From positions 806,001 to 870,000 of the forward strand of contig JACKNN010000001.1 of the NCBI GenBank assembly GCA_024234855.1: DNA of 64,000 bases, in the 5' to 3' direction. This document shows positions 24,915 to 32,808 of this stretch, piece after piece; the stretch's first letter is position 1; each line of letters begins with the position of its first letter. A program made the translations under genes and the position numbers. This DNA is from Pseudomonadales bacterium. GTDB lineage: Bacteria; Pseudomonadota; Gammaproteobacteria; Pseudomonadales; Halieaceae. The notes under the pieces were generated by a model that ran no database searches, was not told the DNA's origin, and saw only the letters and a program-made list of their open reading frames with translations.

Positions 24915-25849
24915 ATCTCGCGTTCCAGAACCTGCGCCAGGGGCTGCAGACCGCCCGCAAGAAACTTTCCCGCAAGTGGCTGCACTGGCGTATGCGAGGC
25001 CAGCCCGAAGCCGACATTCTCAAGGCGGAGCGCAAGCTGCGCGGTGTCGAGCAATTCGACAAACTGCAGCGTGCCGACGTCGTGGTGGTGTCTTTCGGCA
25101 AAAGCGGCCGCACCTGGCTGCGGGTGATGATTTCCCACCTGTTCCGCGTGATGTACAAGCTGCCGGAAAATGCGATCCTGGGGTTTGATAATTTCCATAA
25201 CCTCAACCCGGCGGTGCCAAAAATCTTTTTCACCCACGACAACTACATCAAGGATTTCACCGGCGATTTCGCCAGCAAGCAGCCGTTCTACAATAAGCGT
25301 GTTGTCCTTTTGGCCCGGGACCCGCGGGATGTGGCGGTATCGCAGTTTTTCCAGTGGAAGTTCCGCATCAAGCCCTCGAAAGTCACCATCAACAACTACC
25401 CGCCCCAGGGCAGTGATATCAGCCTGTTCGATTTCGTGATGGGCGACAACGGCGGTGGCATGAAGGCGGTGACGGATTACCTGAACCTGTGGGCCAGGGA
25501 GGCGGGCGCGGTCGAGGCTTTTCACCTGCTGCGCTATGAAGACCTGCGCAAGGACACACGGCAGGAGCTGCGCCGCCTGCTGGACTTCATGCAGGTAGCT
25601 GCTACGGACGCTGATGTCGAGGCGGCGGTTGAGTATTCTTCGTATGAAAATATGAAGAAGATGGAGAGCAAGGAGCAGTTCCGTTTTGCCGGCGGCCGCA
25701 TGATGCCGCGGGACAAGGACAACCCGGACAGCTACAAGGTGCGCCGCGCGAAGGTCGGCGGTTACCGTGACTACTTCAGCGACGAGGAAGTCCTGGCGAT
25801 TGATTCTCGGCTGGCTGCTGAGCTTGACCCTTTGTTCCGGTATAGCTGA
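24911..25849 (+). CDS. PAPS-dependent sulfotransferase (GKSGRTW subgroup, copy 2)
   Basis: 312 residues with loop SFGKSGRTWLRVM (K64), FFTHDNYIKDFTG, VVLLARDPRDVAVSQFFQW and YKVRRAKVGGYRDYF. Relative to copy 1 it lacks the N-terminal hydrophobic stretch and has a basic N-terminus (ARKKLSRKWLHWRMRG) instead. Two adjacent, coupled paralogues suggest two acceptor positions on one molecule, or two related products. A hexanucleotide tandem repeat begins 1 bp after its stop codon. Confidence 0.87.
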   Translation: MNLAFQNLRQGLQTARKKLSRKWLHWRMRGQPEADILKAERKLRGVEQFDKLQRADVVVVSFGKSGRTWLRVMISHLFRVMYKLPENAILGFDNFHNLNPAVPKIFFTHDNYIKDFTGDFASKQPFYNKRVVLLARDPRDVAVSQFFQWKFRIKPSKVTINNYPPQGSDISLFDFVMGDNGGGMKAVTDYLNLWAREAGAVEAFHLLRYEDLRKDTRQELRRLLDFMQVAATDADVEAAVEYSSYENMKKMESKEQFRFAGGRMMPRDKDNPDSYKVRRAKVGGYRDYFSDEEVLAIDSRLAAELDPLFRYS

Positions 25850-25850
25850 A

Positions 25851-25915
25851 TTCCGGTTCCGGTTCCGGTTCCGGTTCCGGTTCCGGTTCCGGTTCCGGTT
25901 CCGGTTCCGGTTCCG
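25851..25915. repeat. Hexanucleotide tandem repeat (TTCCGG)n, about 10.8 copies
   Basis: Sixty-five bases of uninterrupted TTCCGG units start directly after the stop of the sulfotransferase and degrade into imperfect TTTCG/TTCAGTTCCGG copies up to about 25938. A single TTCCGG inside the 3' end of the gene (25835-25840) may be the seed. The array is in the gap between two convergent genes. The unit length of 6 means copy changes would not shift a reading frame. Both strands stay open through it only because of the repeat itself. Confidence 0.95.
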
Positions 25916-26001
25916 CTCTTGGTTTCGTTTCAGTTCCGGCTTGCCAGGGCGGTCTCCCCAGCTGTGCCCGACCTGGCAATCCCAATCCCAAGCCCAAAAT
26001 A

Positions 26002-26892
26002 TCAAGCCGCCCTAACCAACTCCAACGCGTCAGCCCGCAAATGCCCCTGCCTGATCTCTTCCTGCAACTGCGCCTCACTGACAACCCCGTCTTCCAGGCA
26101 TCCCCGCACCAACTCGAAAAAGAACCGCTCCTGCTTCGGATCCGGATGGGCATCGTAGGTGCCGGCAAACCGGTACTCCCCGAACAGGGCGCGGCGAGCG
26201 CGGCGCAGCCAATGGCGGGGCGGGAACAGCTGGAAGGTGTCGGCGGGGCGATAGTCGACCTTGAGGCCGGTCTTCCAGGGTTGCGTTTTGCGTTTGGTAT
26301 TGTGCAGCAGCCTGGTCTGTTCAGTCAGGTTGTCAAAGTCGTTCCACTCATTCTCCAGCAGGCCGATGGTGGCAGGGTCCTCCAGCTTCAGCGATACCCA
26401 ATCCATGTAGTCCCGCGTCGAGGGCTTGAACATCTCGGCAAAGTTCTCCTCGAAGCGCCAGTGGGCAAGTTGCGCGCAGTCCAGCAGCATCACGCTGCTG
26501 GCGAATGCGCCCTTGCGGCCCTTGCGGCCGGATTTCGGCCGGCACATGATGGCCTTGCCACCCATATCGCGGTTCAGCAGTTCCCACACATCCCCCTGGG
26601 CGAACACATCCGGGTCGATGACCACCGCGCGCCCCTGGTAGTTCATCAATTGGGGCGGTGCGAAACGCAGCGGGGTGAAAGACTGCAGATCATTGTTGAG
26701 CCAGGGTCGCATCTCACCATCGCGGAGGTAGAGCTGGCCCTCCTTCTGTGCCATGCAGGGGAAATCCTTCACCTCAATGAATTTGACGTCGAACTGGTCC
26801 GCGTGGGCGGAATTTTTCTGCAGGGAGTAGCGACTCACCACCGCGCCGAGCTTCTGCTTGTGGTTGGTGTGTATGAAAACGGTTGGTTTCAA
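26002..26892 (-). CDS. GT8-like glycosyltransferase (paralogue 1 of 3)
   Basis: 296 residues. It starts MKPTVFIHTNHKQKLGAVVS. GRAVVIDPDVFAQGD supplies the D-x-D metal/nucleotide-sugar motif (D93, D95) and LLHNTKRKTQPWKTG resembles the C-terminal His...KPW block of glycogenin-type GT8 enzymes. The order and spacing are identical in the paralogues at 28054 and 35029. No signal peptide or membrane helix. It would transfer a sugar from a nucleotide donor on the cytoplasmic side. It runs divergently from the third ELM1-like gene across 80 bp. Donor and acceptor are not predictable. Confidence 0.72.
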   Translation of the reverse strand: MKPTVFIHTNHKQKLGAVVSRYSLQKNSAHADQFDVKFIEVKDFPCMAQKEGQLYLRDGEMRPWLNNDLQSFTPLRFAPPQLMNYQGRAVVIDPDVFAQGDVWELLNRDMGGKAIMCRPKSGRKGRKGAFASSVMLLDCAQLAHWRFEENFAEMFKPSTRDYMDWVSLKLEDPATIGLLENEWNDFDNLTEQTRLLHNTKRKTQPWKTGLKVDYRPADTFQLFPPRHWLRRARRALFGEYRFAGTYDAHPDPKQERFFFELVRGCLEDGVVSEAQLQEEIRQGHLRADALELVRAA

Positions 26893-26972
26893 ACTCTGTC
26901 TTCCCTTGGCGGACTAGTGTGGTAGTTTACCGCTGGCGCGGTATCCGATAAACGGCAGGGTTTGGCAATATT

Positions 26973-28079
26973 TTGGAGAGAAATCAAGAGCTGGCGATTT
27001 GGTGTTTGCTGGGCAGGAAAGCCGGCGACAACACCCAGGTGCGCGCGCTCGCCGACGAGCTGGGCTGTGGCTATGAAGAAAAACATATTCTGGCCCGCCC
27101 CTGGGAGCTGCTGGTGCACCTCGGTTCGGGTGTGACCCTGGCCGGCATCGACAAGTCTGCATCCACACCATTACTGCCGCCCTGGCCCGACCTGGTTATC
27201 AGTGCCGGCCGCCGCAATGAGCCGGTGGCGCGCTGGATAAAACAGCAGTCTGGCGGCAGAACTGCCCTGGTGCACATGGGGCGCCCCTGGGCTGGCCTGG
27301 ATGAGTGGGACCTGGTGGTGACGACGCCCCAGTATTTCCTGCCGCGGCGCGACAATATCCTGCACAACAGCCTGCCCCTGCACCGTCTTTCCCGCGAGCA
27401 GCTGCAAGCTGCTGCCGACGCCCTGTCCCCCGAGCTTGCCGACCTGCCCCGCCCCTGGGTCGCGGTGCTTGTGGGGGGCGACAGCGGCCGCTTTGTGCTG
27501 ACCGGTGCCAAGGGTGAACGCCTGGGGATGCTGGCGAATCAACTGGCCGCCGCCTGCGGCGGTTCGCTGCTGGTTACCGACAGCCCGCGCACGCCGGCTG
27601 CGGCGGCGAACGCCCTTCAGGGCGCGCTGACGGTACCCCACTACTGCTATCGCTGGGGCAGCGGCGGTGCCAATCCCTATCGCGGAATCCTGGCACTGGC
27701 AGATGCGTTCGTGGTGACAGGGGAGTCCATGTCGATGCTCGGCGAAGCCTTCGCGATGGGTCGCCCGCTGTTGATCTTCGACGTTGGCGACGGCCCGCAA
27801 CCCTGGTGGCGGCTGGCACACAACTTCCGTTACAAGCCCCTCAGCCATCGGCTTGCCATGTGGCTGGGCCCGGAGCGTATGCGGCGGGATATCGGCAATA
27901 TCCAGGCCGAACTGGTGGCCAGCGGCCGCGCCCGCTGGCTGGAGCCGGGCGCGGCCGGAGCAGCTGCGCAGGCGTTGACGGCGGCACCAACTGCGCCGGA
28001 GCAGCCGCCCGGTTCGCTGGCGGCGCGGGAATTAACGGCGACGGCCGCCGCCGTCAGGCGGCTTGTGACAGTGCGCTGA
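26973..28079 (+). CDS. ELM1-like (DUF1022, GT-B fold) protein, paralogue 3 of 3
   Basis: Up to 368 residues. Blocks match paralogue 1 closely: LLPPWPDLVISAGRRNEPV, LVHMGRPW, VVTTPQY, VLVGGDSGRF, LLVTDSPRT and VVTGESMSMLGEA. The C-terminal 60 residues are Ala/Pro-rich and poorly conserved. The start is uncertain: TTG at 26973 has no clear ribosome binding site, whereas GGAGAG at 26975-26980 precedes a possible CTG start at 26991. No ATG is available upstream of the first conserved block. Its 3' end overlaps the convergent GT8-like gene by 26 bp. Confidence 0.72.
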   Translation: MERNQELAIWCLLGRKAGDNTQVRALADELGCGYEEKHILARPWELLVHLGSGVTLAGIDKSASTPLLPPWPDLVISAGRRNEPVARWIKQQSGGRTALVHMGRPWAGLDEWDLVVTTPQYFLPRRDNILHNSLPLHRLSREQLQAAADALSPELADLPRPWVAVLVGGDSGRFVLTGAKGERLGMLANQLAAACGGSLLVTDSPRTPAAAANALQGALTVPHYCYRWGSGGANPYRGILALADAFVVTGESMSMLGEAFAMGRPLLIFDVGDGPQPWWRLAHNFRYKPLSHRLAMWLGPERMRRDIGNIQAELVASGRARWLEPGAAGAAAQALTAAPTAPEQPPGSLAARELTATAAAVRRLVTVR

Positions 28080-28998
28080 GAGGGTGCAGCGGCGCCGGCG
28101 GCAGGTCCGGGGTCCTGGCGAGCACCTCGAGCGCGTCGTGGCGCACATGGTTCTGAGCCATCTCGTTGCGCAGGAAATCCTCGGTAATCCGGCCGTTGGC
28201 CAGGCACTCCTTGAGCAGGCCGAAGAAAAAATCTTCCTGGTTCTGGTCGGGGTGCTGCTTGTAGTTGCCCAGGAACGCGTATTCGCCGAACAGTTTGCGG
28301 CGGGCGCGCATGACCCAGGCCACGGGCGGAAACAGGCGGAATCGCTCGGCCGGCCGCCAGTCGGTGGGCAGACCGGTCTTCCAGGGCTGGGTCTTGCGGC
28401 GGGTGGTGTGCAGCATCTTTGTCGCCGCGGTGAACTTGTCGAAGTCGTTCCACTCAGGCTCAAAGAAGTCGATAGTGCTGCGGTCTTCCTCGCGCAGGCA
28501 GATCCAGGGCTGGTAGTCCTGGGTAAAGTTGAACATGGCCTCAAACGAGCGCTCGGCGTCCCAGTGTTTCAGCTTCTCGCAGTCCAGCAGCATGACGCTG
28601 CTGGCCATGCAGCGGTCGACCAGGCCCTTGGGGCCGGAGCGCATGCGGCACATGATGGCCTTGCCCTGCATATCGCGGCTGAGCAGTTCCCAGATGTCCG
28701 TCGCGGCGAAAATATCCGGGTCGATGACCACCGCTCGCCCCTCGTAGCCCATCAGTTTCGGCGGCATGAACCGGGTGGGGGTGAAAGACTGGAGGTCGTC
28801 ATTGAGCCAGGTGCGCTTGACACCATCGCGCAGGTACTCCTGGCCCTCGTGCGCCGCGAACATGGGGTAATCCCGGCTGTCGACGATCTGCACATCGAAC
28901 TTGTCGTTGTTGCTTGAATAGCGGCGCAGTGCATGCTCGGCGACGATGGCGCCGGTAATCTGCTTGTGATTGGTCTGGATAAATACGCAGGCTTTCAT
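28054..28998 (-). CDS. GT8-like glycosyltransferase (paralogue 2 of 3)
   Basis: 314 residues with the same skeleton as the genes at 26002 and 35029: FIQTNHKQITGA, LQSFTPTRFMPPKLM, GRAVVIDPDIFAATD (D93, D95), MLHTTRRKTQPWKTG and a C-terminal block ending in VRHDALEVLARTP. It has an extra C-terminal tail of about 20 residues, rich in Pro and Ala, that overlaps the ELM1-like gene on the other strand. Cytoplasmic sugar transferase by family; the acceptor is unknown. Confidence 0.72.
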   Translation of the reverse strand: MKACVFIQTNHKQITGAIVAEHALRRYSSNNDKFDVQIVDSRDYPMFAAHEGQEYLRDGVKRTWLNDDLQSFTPTRFMPPKLMGYEGRAVVIDPDIFAATDIWELLSRDMQGKAIMCRMRSGPKGLVDRCMASSVMLLDCEKLKHWDAERSFEAMFNFTQDYQPWICLREEDRSTIDFFEPEWNDFDKFTAATKMLHTTRRKTQPWKTGLPTDWRPAERFRLFPPVAWVMRARRKLFGEYAFLGNYKQHPDQNQEDFFFGLLKECLANGRITEDFLRNEMAQNHVRHDALEVLARTPDLPPAPLHPLSALSQAA

Positions 28999-29074
28999 AG
29001 GGTTGCGGGGTCCGTTTTACACGGGGCAACTATAAAGGATGGGGCCTGTTTATGCCATTTTGCGGGGGGTACTT

Positions 29075-30037
29075 TCAGCGTGAATAGTACTTGATGCTGC
29101 GCCCTGTCAGGGTGGTATAGAGCACGCCAGCGGCCTTGGCCATGCGGTACAGGCTGTGCATGAATGTCGCCCTGGAAAATATAGAAAAAGGTAATACAAT
29201 CAATGAGATAAGAATTTTCGCCAGGGCGGTGAAAAGCAGTTTCAGCTTGCGGTTACCATCGCCGTGGTAGCGTGCCATATTGACCTGGGAGCAGCCGTTC
29301 TTGAAGCCGCGGCGGATCAGCCCGCGGGCGGTGTAACGCTCGGGACCGTGGATCCGGTGAATCATGGATTTCTCCGCCGAGGCCAGGCTTGCACCCATGT
29401 TGTGGGCGCGTATGAAGAAGTCCTTGTCCTCACCGCCGCTGTTGCAAAACGCGTGGGAGAAAACCGGCCCGGCGGCGCCGACGCGCAGCAGGATGTCCTT
29501 GCCCACCAGCAGATTGCAGGTGGATGCGCAGTCCGGCAAGCCGTAGCGCCCCCCCTTTTTGTCCTGCTTGGTCTTGGTGGGGGAACGAAAAATACCGGAT
29601 TCGCGCGCCCAGTCCGGCATCTGCTCGTCCAGCACCCAGCTGCCGAATACCAGGTCCGCCCCGGTGGCGTGCTGGCGCTTGAGCAGTTGCAGCAGCCAGT
29701 CGCTGTGGGGTACGTCGTCGTCGTCAATAAAGGCGATCAGGCCGGCGCCGCGCTCGATGGCCACCGCCACGGCACGATTGCGGGCGTGGGTAATCCCGGG
29801 CTCCGGCTCAGTGGTGTAGTGGACCCGGATGGGCAGGCTGGTGCCGGTCTGCTCGCAGATATCGCGGGTGGCGGAATTCGGGTTGTTGTCTATTACAATC
29901 AGCTCGACATTTGCAGGATCGCAATCACCCAGCTCGATATCACGCAGGGTCAGCAGCAGGCGCTTGAGCACCTCGGCGCGGTTGTGCGTGCAGACACAGA
30001 TGGCTACCCGTCGGTCGGAGGTGGAGGAGATGGTCAT
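29075..30037 (-). CDS. Family 2 glycosyltransferase
   Basis: 320 residues, GT-A fold. VAICVCTHNRAEVLKRLL and ELIVIDNNPNS form the nucleotide-binding strand pair, LIAFIDDDDVPH is the D-x-D region, and CNSGGEDKDFFIRA supplies the ED acceptor motif. One or two C-terminal hydrophobic helices (LLFTALAKILISLIVLPFSIF) anchor it to the inner membrane. It is the last gene of a five-gene minus-strand operon (O-antigen-ligase-like, DUF3108, lipid kinase, nucleotidyltransferase-like, this gene) and starts 3 bp after the previous stop. It probably adds a sugar to a lipid carrier or phosphorylated lipid. Confidence 0.88.
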   Translation of the reverse strand: MTISSTSDRRVAICVCTHNRAEVLKRLLLTLRDIELGDCDPANVELIVIDNNPNSATRDICEQTGTSLPIRVHYTTEPEPGITHARNRAVAVAIERGAGLIAFIDDDDVPHSDWLLQLLKRQHATGADLVFGSWVLDEQMPDWARESGIFRSPTKTKQDKKGGRYGLPDCASTCNLLVGKDILLRVGAAGPVFSHAFCNSGGEDKDFFIRAHNMGASLASAEKSMIHRIHGPERYTARGLIRRGFKNGCSQVNMARYHGDGNRKLKLLFTALAKILISLIVLPFSIFSRATFMHSLYRMAKAAGVLYTTLTGRSIKYYSR

Positions 30038-30040
30038 GGA

Positions 30041-30979
30041 CTACTTAAATATACCGCGGCGGTAGAGATCCCAGGAGAATCCCCACAAATAGATGAGCGG
30101 CGCTCGCCTGACCTTGTCGGGAATGACAATGCTCTCTCCGGTATGCCGTTCCAGTTTCCAGGCGATATAATCCAGCCCCCCTTCGAACGTAAACAACGCT
30201 TTTGCCAATCGCATCACCGAAAGCAGCTTCCCCTGGACCCGGCGCAATGCCCAGGCCAGCTGCGTTTTCCGACGCTGGGCGCTGGTCACCTGGCTGCGGT
30301 AGCACAATTCGGCGCCGCTATCATACACCGTAAAGCCAGAGCCAAGCGAGGTGGCATGGTGACGGGTGACGGTGGCATAGAATTTTTGGGCGGATTGGGC
30401 GAGCTCCGTCGATCTGCCCGGACGTTCCGAGCGCAGTTCCGTCGAATAACTCAGGGCCAGGGCCTGTTCCCACAGGGTGGTGACGGCGCCCTGCTCCGGC
30501 AGCGCTGGCAGGCTCCTGTACAGCAGGGTACGGGCGGCCTGTAACAGGCAATGCTCCAGCGACGCGCGGGTGCGGGCATCGCGACTGTAGAGAATGCGCA
30601 CGGGCTGGGCGAACCGGCCCCATATATAGGATTCAAAGGTGGCAGTGGAGCAGCCGCGCCGGAAATCCCGCAGCGAGATCACGGTGACTTTGCTGCGCAG
30701 GGTTTTATCCGGCAGCTTCACCTCCGCGTAGTACACATTGGGCGGCAACAACCAGTTGGCGGCGGCCGGCAGCGGCCCCAGGTAGGCGGCGCGGTAGCTG
30801 TCGCAGACCAGGTACAGATCGAGCAGGCCGTCGTAAATATCGCCACTGCGCAGGCAGGAGCCGTAGAGCAGGGTGGCGCAGATGGCGTTGTGGTGCCGAG
30901 CCCGCAATTGCTCCAGCAGCTGCGCCAGGGCGGGGTCGGTGCTCGCGTCCGGGCCGGGTACGGGCGGGTAATCACTCAT
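30041..30979 (-). CDS. Nucleotidyltransferase-like protein of the lipid-kinase operon
   Basis: 312 residues. ATLLYGSCLRSGDIYDGLLD has the Gly-Ser followed by acidic residues pattern of the polymerase-beta-type nucleotidyltransferases (G40-S41, D54), and VYYAEVKL and VTVISLRDF follow as further strands. The C-terminal half is helical and basic with no recognisable domain. It sits 12 bp after the lipid kinase gene. Caulobacter's anionic-sphingolipid locus (cpgABC) also puts a DAG-kinase-like ceramide kinase beside further tailoring genes, so a role in headgroup addition is plausible. The match to a specific Cpg protein cannot be made by eye. Confidence 0.55.
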   Translation of the reverse strand: MSDYPPVPGPDASTDPALAQLLEQLRARHHNAICATLLYGSCLRSGDIYDGLLDLYLVCDSYRAAYLGPLPAAANWLLPPNVYYAEVKLPDKTLRSKVTVISLRDFRRGCSTATFESYIWGRFAQPVRILYSRDARTRASLEHCLLQAARTLLYRSLPALPEQGAVTTLWEQALALSYSTELRSERPGRSTELAQSAQKFYATVTRHHATSLGSGFTVYDSGAELCYRSQVTSAQRRKTQLAWALRRVQGKLLSVMRLAKALFTFEGGLDYIAWKLERHTGESIVIPDKVRRAPLIYLWGFSWDLYRRGIFK

Positions 30980-30991
30980 GGGGCGCGCGCA

Positions 30992-31957
30992 TCACAGGGT
31001 GAGAAAGTTCAGCGGTGTGCTGGCGCTGATGTCCACCGGGCCTTGTGCCACCAGGATTTCCCCGTCCAGGTTGAGTTTGCCGTCCAGCTGCAGGCGGATA
31101 TTGTCGGCATTGTGACTGAAATAGCCGGCCGCGGGAACCGCAGTGCGATTGGGGCGCCCCCTGACTATCGACACGAAGGTGCGGGCGAAGCTGCGGCAGC
31201 CCTGCCGGAACAAGGTGAGGCGAATGGCGCCGGCGCCGGTGCCCCAGAACGGGCGCATGCCGAATGCCAGTCGCCGCAGGGTGCTGATCGCCAGGACAAG
31301 GGTGTCGTGGGTGACGGGCCCGGCTTCGTCGAGCGTAACAGCGATCGTGACATGCCGGTTAAACGCCGGGTCATTGCGCAGTATCCCCCACACGGTGCGC
31401 ACGGTTGTCAGCGCCAGGCTGAAGTCGTCGCGCATGCCGCGGGCATGCACTTCACGGTGGGCGAACTCGGTGCCCTGGATGATCGCGCCACCGCCGAGGA
31501 ACATGCCGAATTGCGGTGCGGCCTGCCCCGCGAGCTCCACTCGCAGCAGCGTCCGCTGCGCCACACGGCCCGCGGTGGCGCGGTCGCCCTCGCACCAGCG
31601 GCAGAATCGTTCCGTGGCTTTCCACAGGGAGCCCCGCACGCCGATATCGCCGGCATTCATATTGGCCGTGCCGCCCGGTAGCAGCACGATGAGCGGGAGC
31701 GGGTCGAACAGGCCGCCTTCCAGCATTTTTCCCAGGATGTGCGAGGCCGTACCATCGCCGCCGTTGATCGCCAGGACGCCGACCCGGCGCCGGGCGAGCT
31801 CGACCAGGGCGGGGTCTACATCGGCCATGCCGGGGGTGACGATATGGTGGATGGCCGGACAGCGGGCGATACGGGTCTGGATGCGCTCGAACTGGTCCCG
31901 GTTGTGGCCGCTGCCCGGGTTGCTGATCAGGCCCACCGGGGGGTTGGCACTGCTCAC
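30992..31957 (-). CDS. Diacylglycerol-kinase-family lipid kinase, candidate ceramide kinase
   Basis: 321 residues of the DAGK catalytic fold: GLISNPGSGHNRDQ at the N-terminus, the nucleotide-binding INGGDGT (66-70 GGDGT), then LLPGGTANMNAGDIG, the loop shared with YegS, DgkB and sphingosine/ceramide kinases. The start is GTG at 31957, overlapping the stop of the DUF3108 gene by 4 bp. In Caulobacter the ceramide kinase CpgB belongs to this family and initiates ceramide phosphoglycerate synthesis. With a full ceramide gene set in the same window, ceramide is the likeliest substrate here, but diacylglycerol or a polyprenol cannot be excluded. Confidence 0.78.
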   Translation of the reverse strand: MSSANPPVGLISNPGSGHNRDQFERIQTRIARCPAIHHIVTPGMADVDPALVELARRRVGVLAINGGDGTASHILGKMLEGGLFDPLPLIVLLPGGTANMNAGDIGVRGSLWKATERFCRWCEGDRATAGRVAQRTLLRVELAGQAAPQFGMFLGGGAIIQGTEFAHREVHARGMRDDFSLALTTVRTVWGILRNDPAFNRHVTIAVTLDEAGPVTHDTLVLAISTLRRLAFGMRPFWGTGAGAIRLTLFRQGCRSFARTFVSIVRGRPNRTAVPAAGYFSHNADNIRLQLDGKLNLDGEILVAQGPVDISASTPLNFLTL

Positions 31958-32808
31958 TCAGCCGGATTCCGCAGCTTCGCCGCCTTGAGGTTGATCTCGG
32001 TACTGCCTATCCGCGGGGCGGTGCCGCGCAGCTGCAATGGCAGCCCGGAATCCGCATCAAACAGCACCGTGATGTCGCCGTTCAGGCCCAGCAGGCTGAA
32101 ATCGGGCTTTTCCCGCTGCTCCCCCAGGGGGCTTACCTGCAACGCGACGCCACGGGTCTGCCGACTGCCGGAGATGGCCCCGGCCCCGGCCAGTTGGTAG
32201 TCCACCTTGAGGGGCGGCCCGTCCGTGTGGCTCATACGCACCCGGTAAAAATTGAACTCGGTATTGACGGCCACCTCTGCCGAAGCCTCGGTGGAGCGGC
32301 CGAAACGCTCTGCCAGCAACACCAGCGCGTAGGCGTCCGTTACCACTACGCCGGGCTCAAGCGCCGGGTAGGTGATTTTCTTGCGGCTGCTTACCGGCCA
32401 CCGGGCGGGTGGCAGGGCGGTGTCCGCGGGCGGGTCGTGCCGTACCCGTAAAATGTAGTCGGGCAGGAAGTCGTAGGTCTTGTAGCGCTGCTCCTTGCCC
32501 TTGCTCAGGCGCGACCGACGCAGTGCCCGGCCGTCAGCCGGGGCCAGTTCCAGCACCACGTCCTCGGAATTGCTGGCCACCGAGCTGTTGGCCGTCAACT
32601 GCCAGCGGGCGGGATCGGCGCTGTCCGGGGCGATTGCCAGCTGCGACCGGGCGGTTACGAAATACGCCTGCTGTTCAAACTCCAGCGTCTGCCAGGCGGG
32701 CAGCGGGATTGGCCGCGGGGTGTCATCGGCCCGGGTCGGCAGGCTGGCCAGGGTCGAGAGTGACAGCAGGCTGCAACACAGCAGGGAAAGGCAGATCGGT
32801 CGTCTCAT
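31954..32808 (-). CDS. DUF3108 domain-containing exported protein
   Basis: 284 residues beginning with a signal peptide (MRRPICLSLLCCSLLSLSTL, cleavage likely after TRA). The mature part is a beta-rich DUF3108-type domain, with SSVASNSEDVVLEL, YDFLPDYILRVRHD and TVLFDADSGLPLQLRGT as recognisable strands. Such proteins are periplasmic and of unknown function, often adjacent to envelope genes. It overlaps both neighbours by 4 bp (ATGA at its start with the ligase-like gene, GTGA at its stop with the kinase), so it is an integral operon member. It may bind a lipid in the periplasm. Confidence 0.7.
   Translation of the reverse strand: MRRPICLSLLCCSLLSLSTLASLPTRADDTPRPIPLPAWQTLEFEQQAYFVTARSQLAIAPDSADPARWQLTANSSVASNSEDVVLELAPADGRALRRSRLSKGKEQRYKTYDFLPDYILRVRHDPPADTALPPARWPVSSRKKITYPALEPGVVVTDAYALVLLAERFGRSTEASAEVAVNTEFNFYRVRMSHTDGPPLKVDYQLAGAGAISGSRQTRGVALQVSPLGEQREKPDFSLLGLNGDITVLFDADSGLPLQLRGTAPRIGSTEINLKAAKLRNPAE

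Noticed and set aside
25851..25915. CRISPR array
   Set aside because: Unit is 6 bp with no spacers, and no cas genes are present.
25767..26015. Frame encoding alternating Phe-Arg repeats, and Asn-Arg repeats on the other strand
   Set aside because: Pure translation of the TTCCGG array; no start site or conserved sequence outside the repeat.
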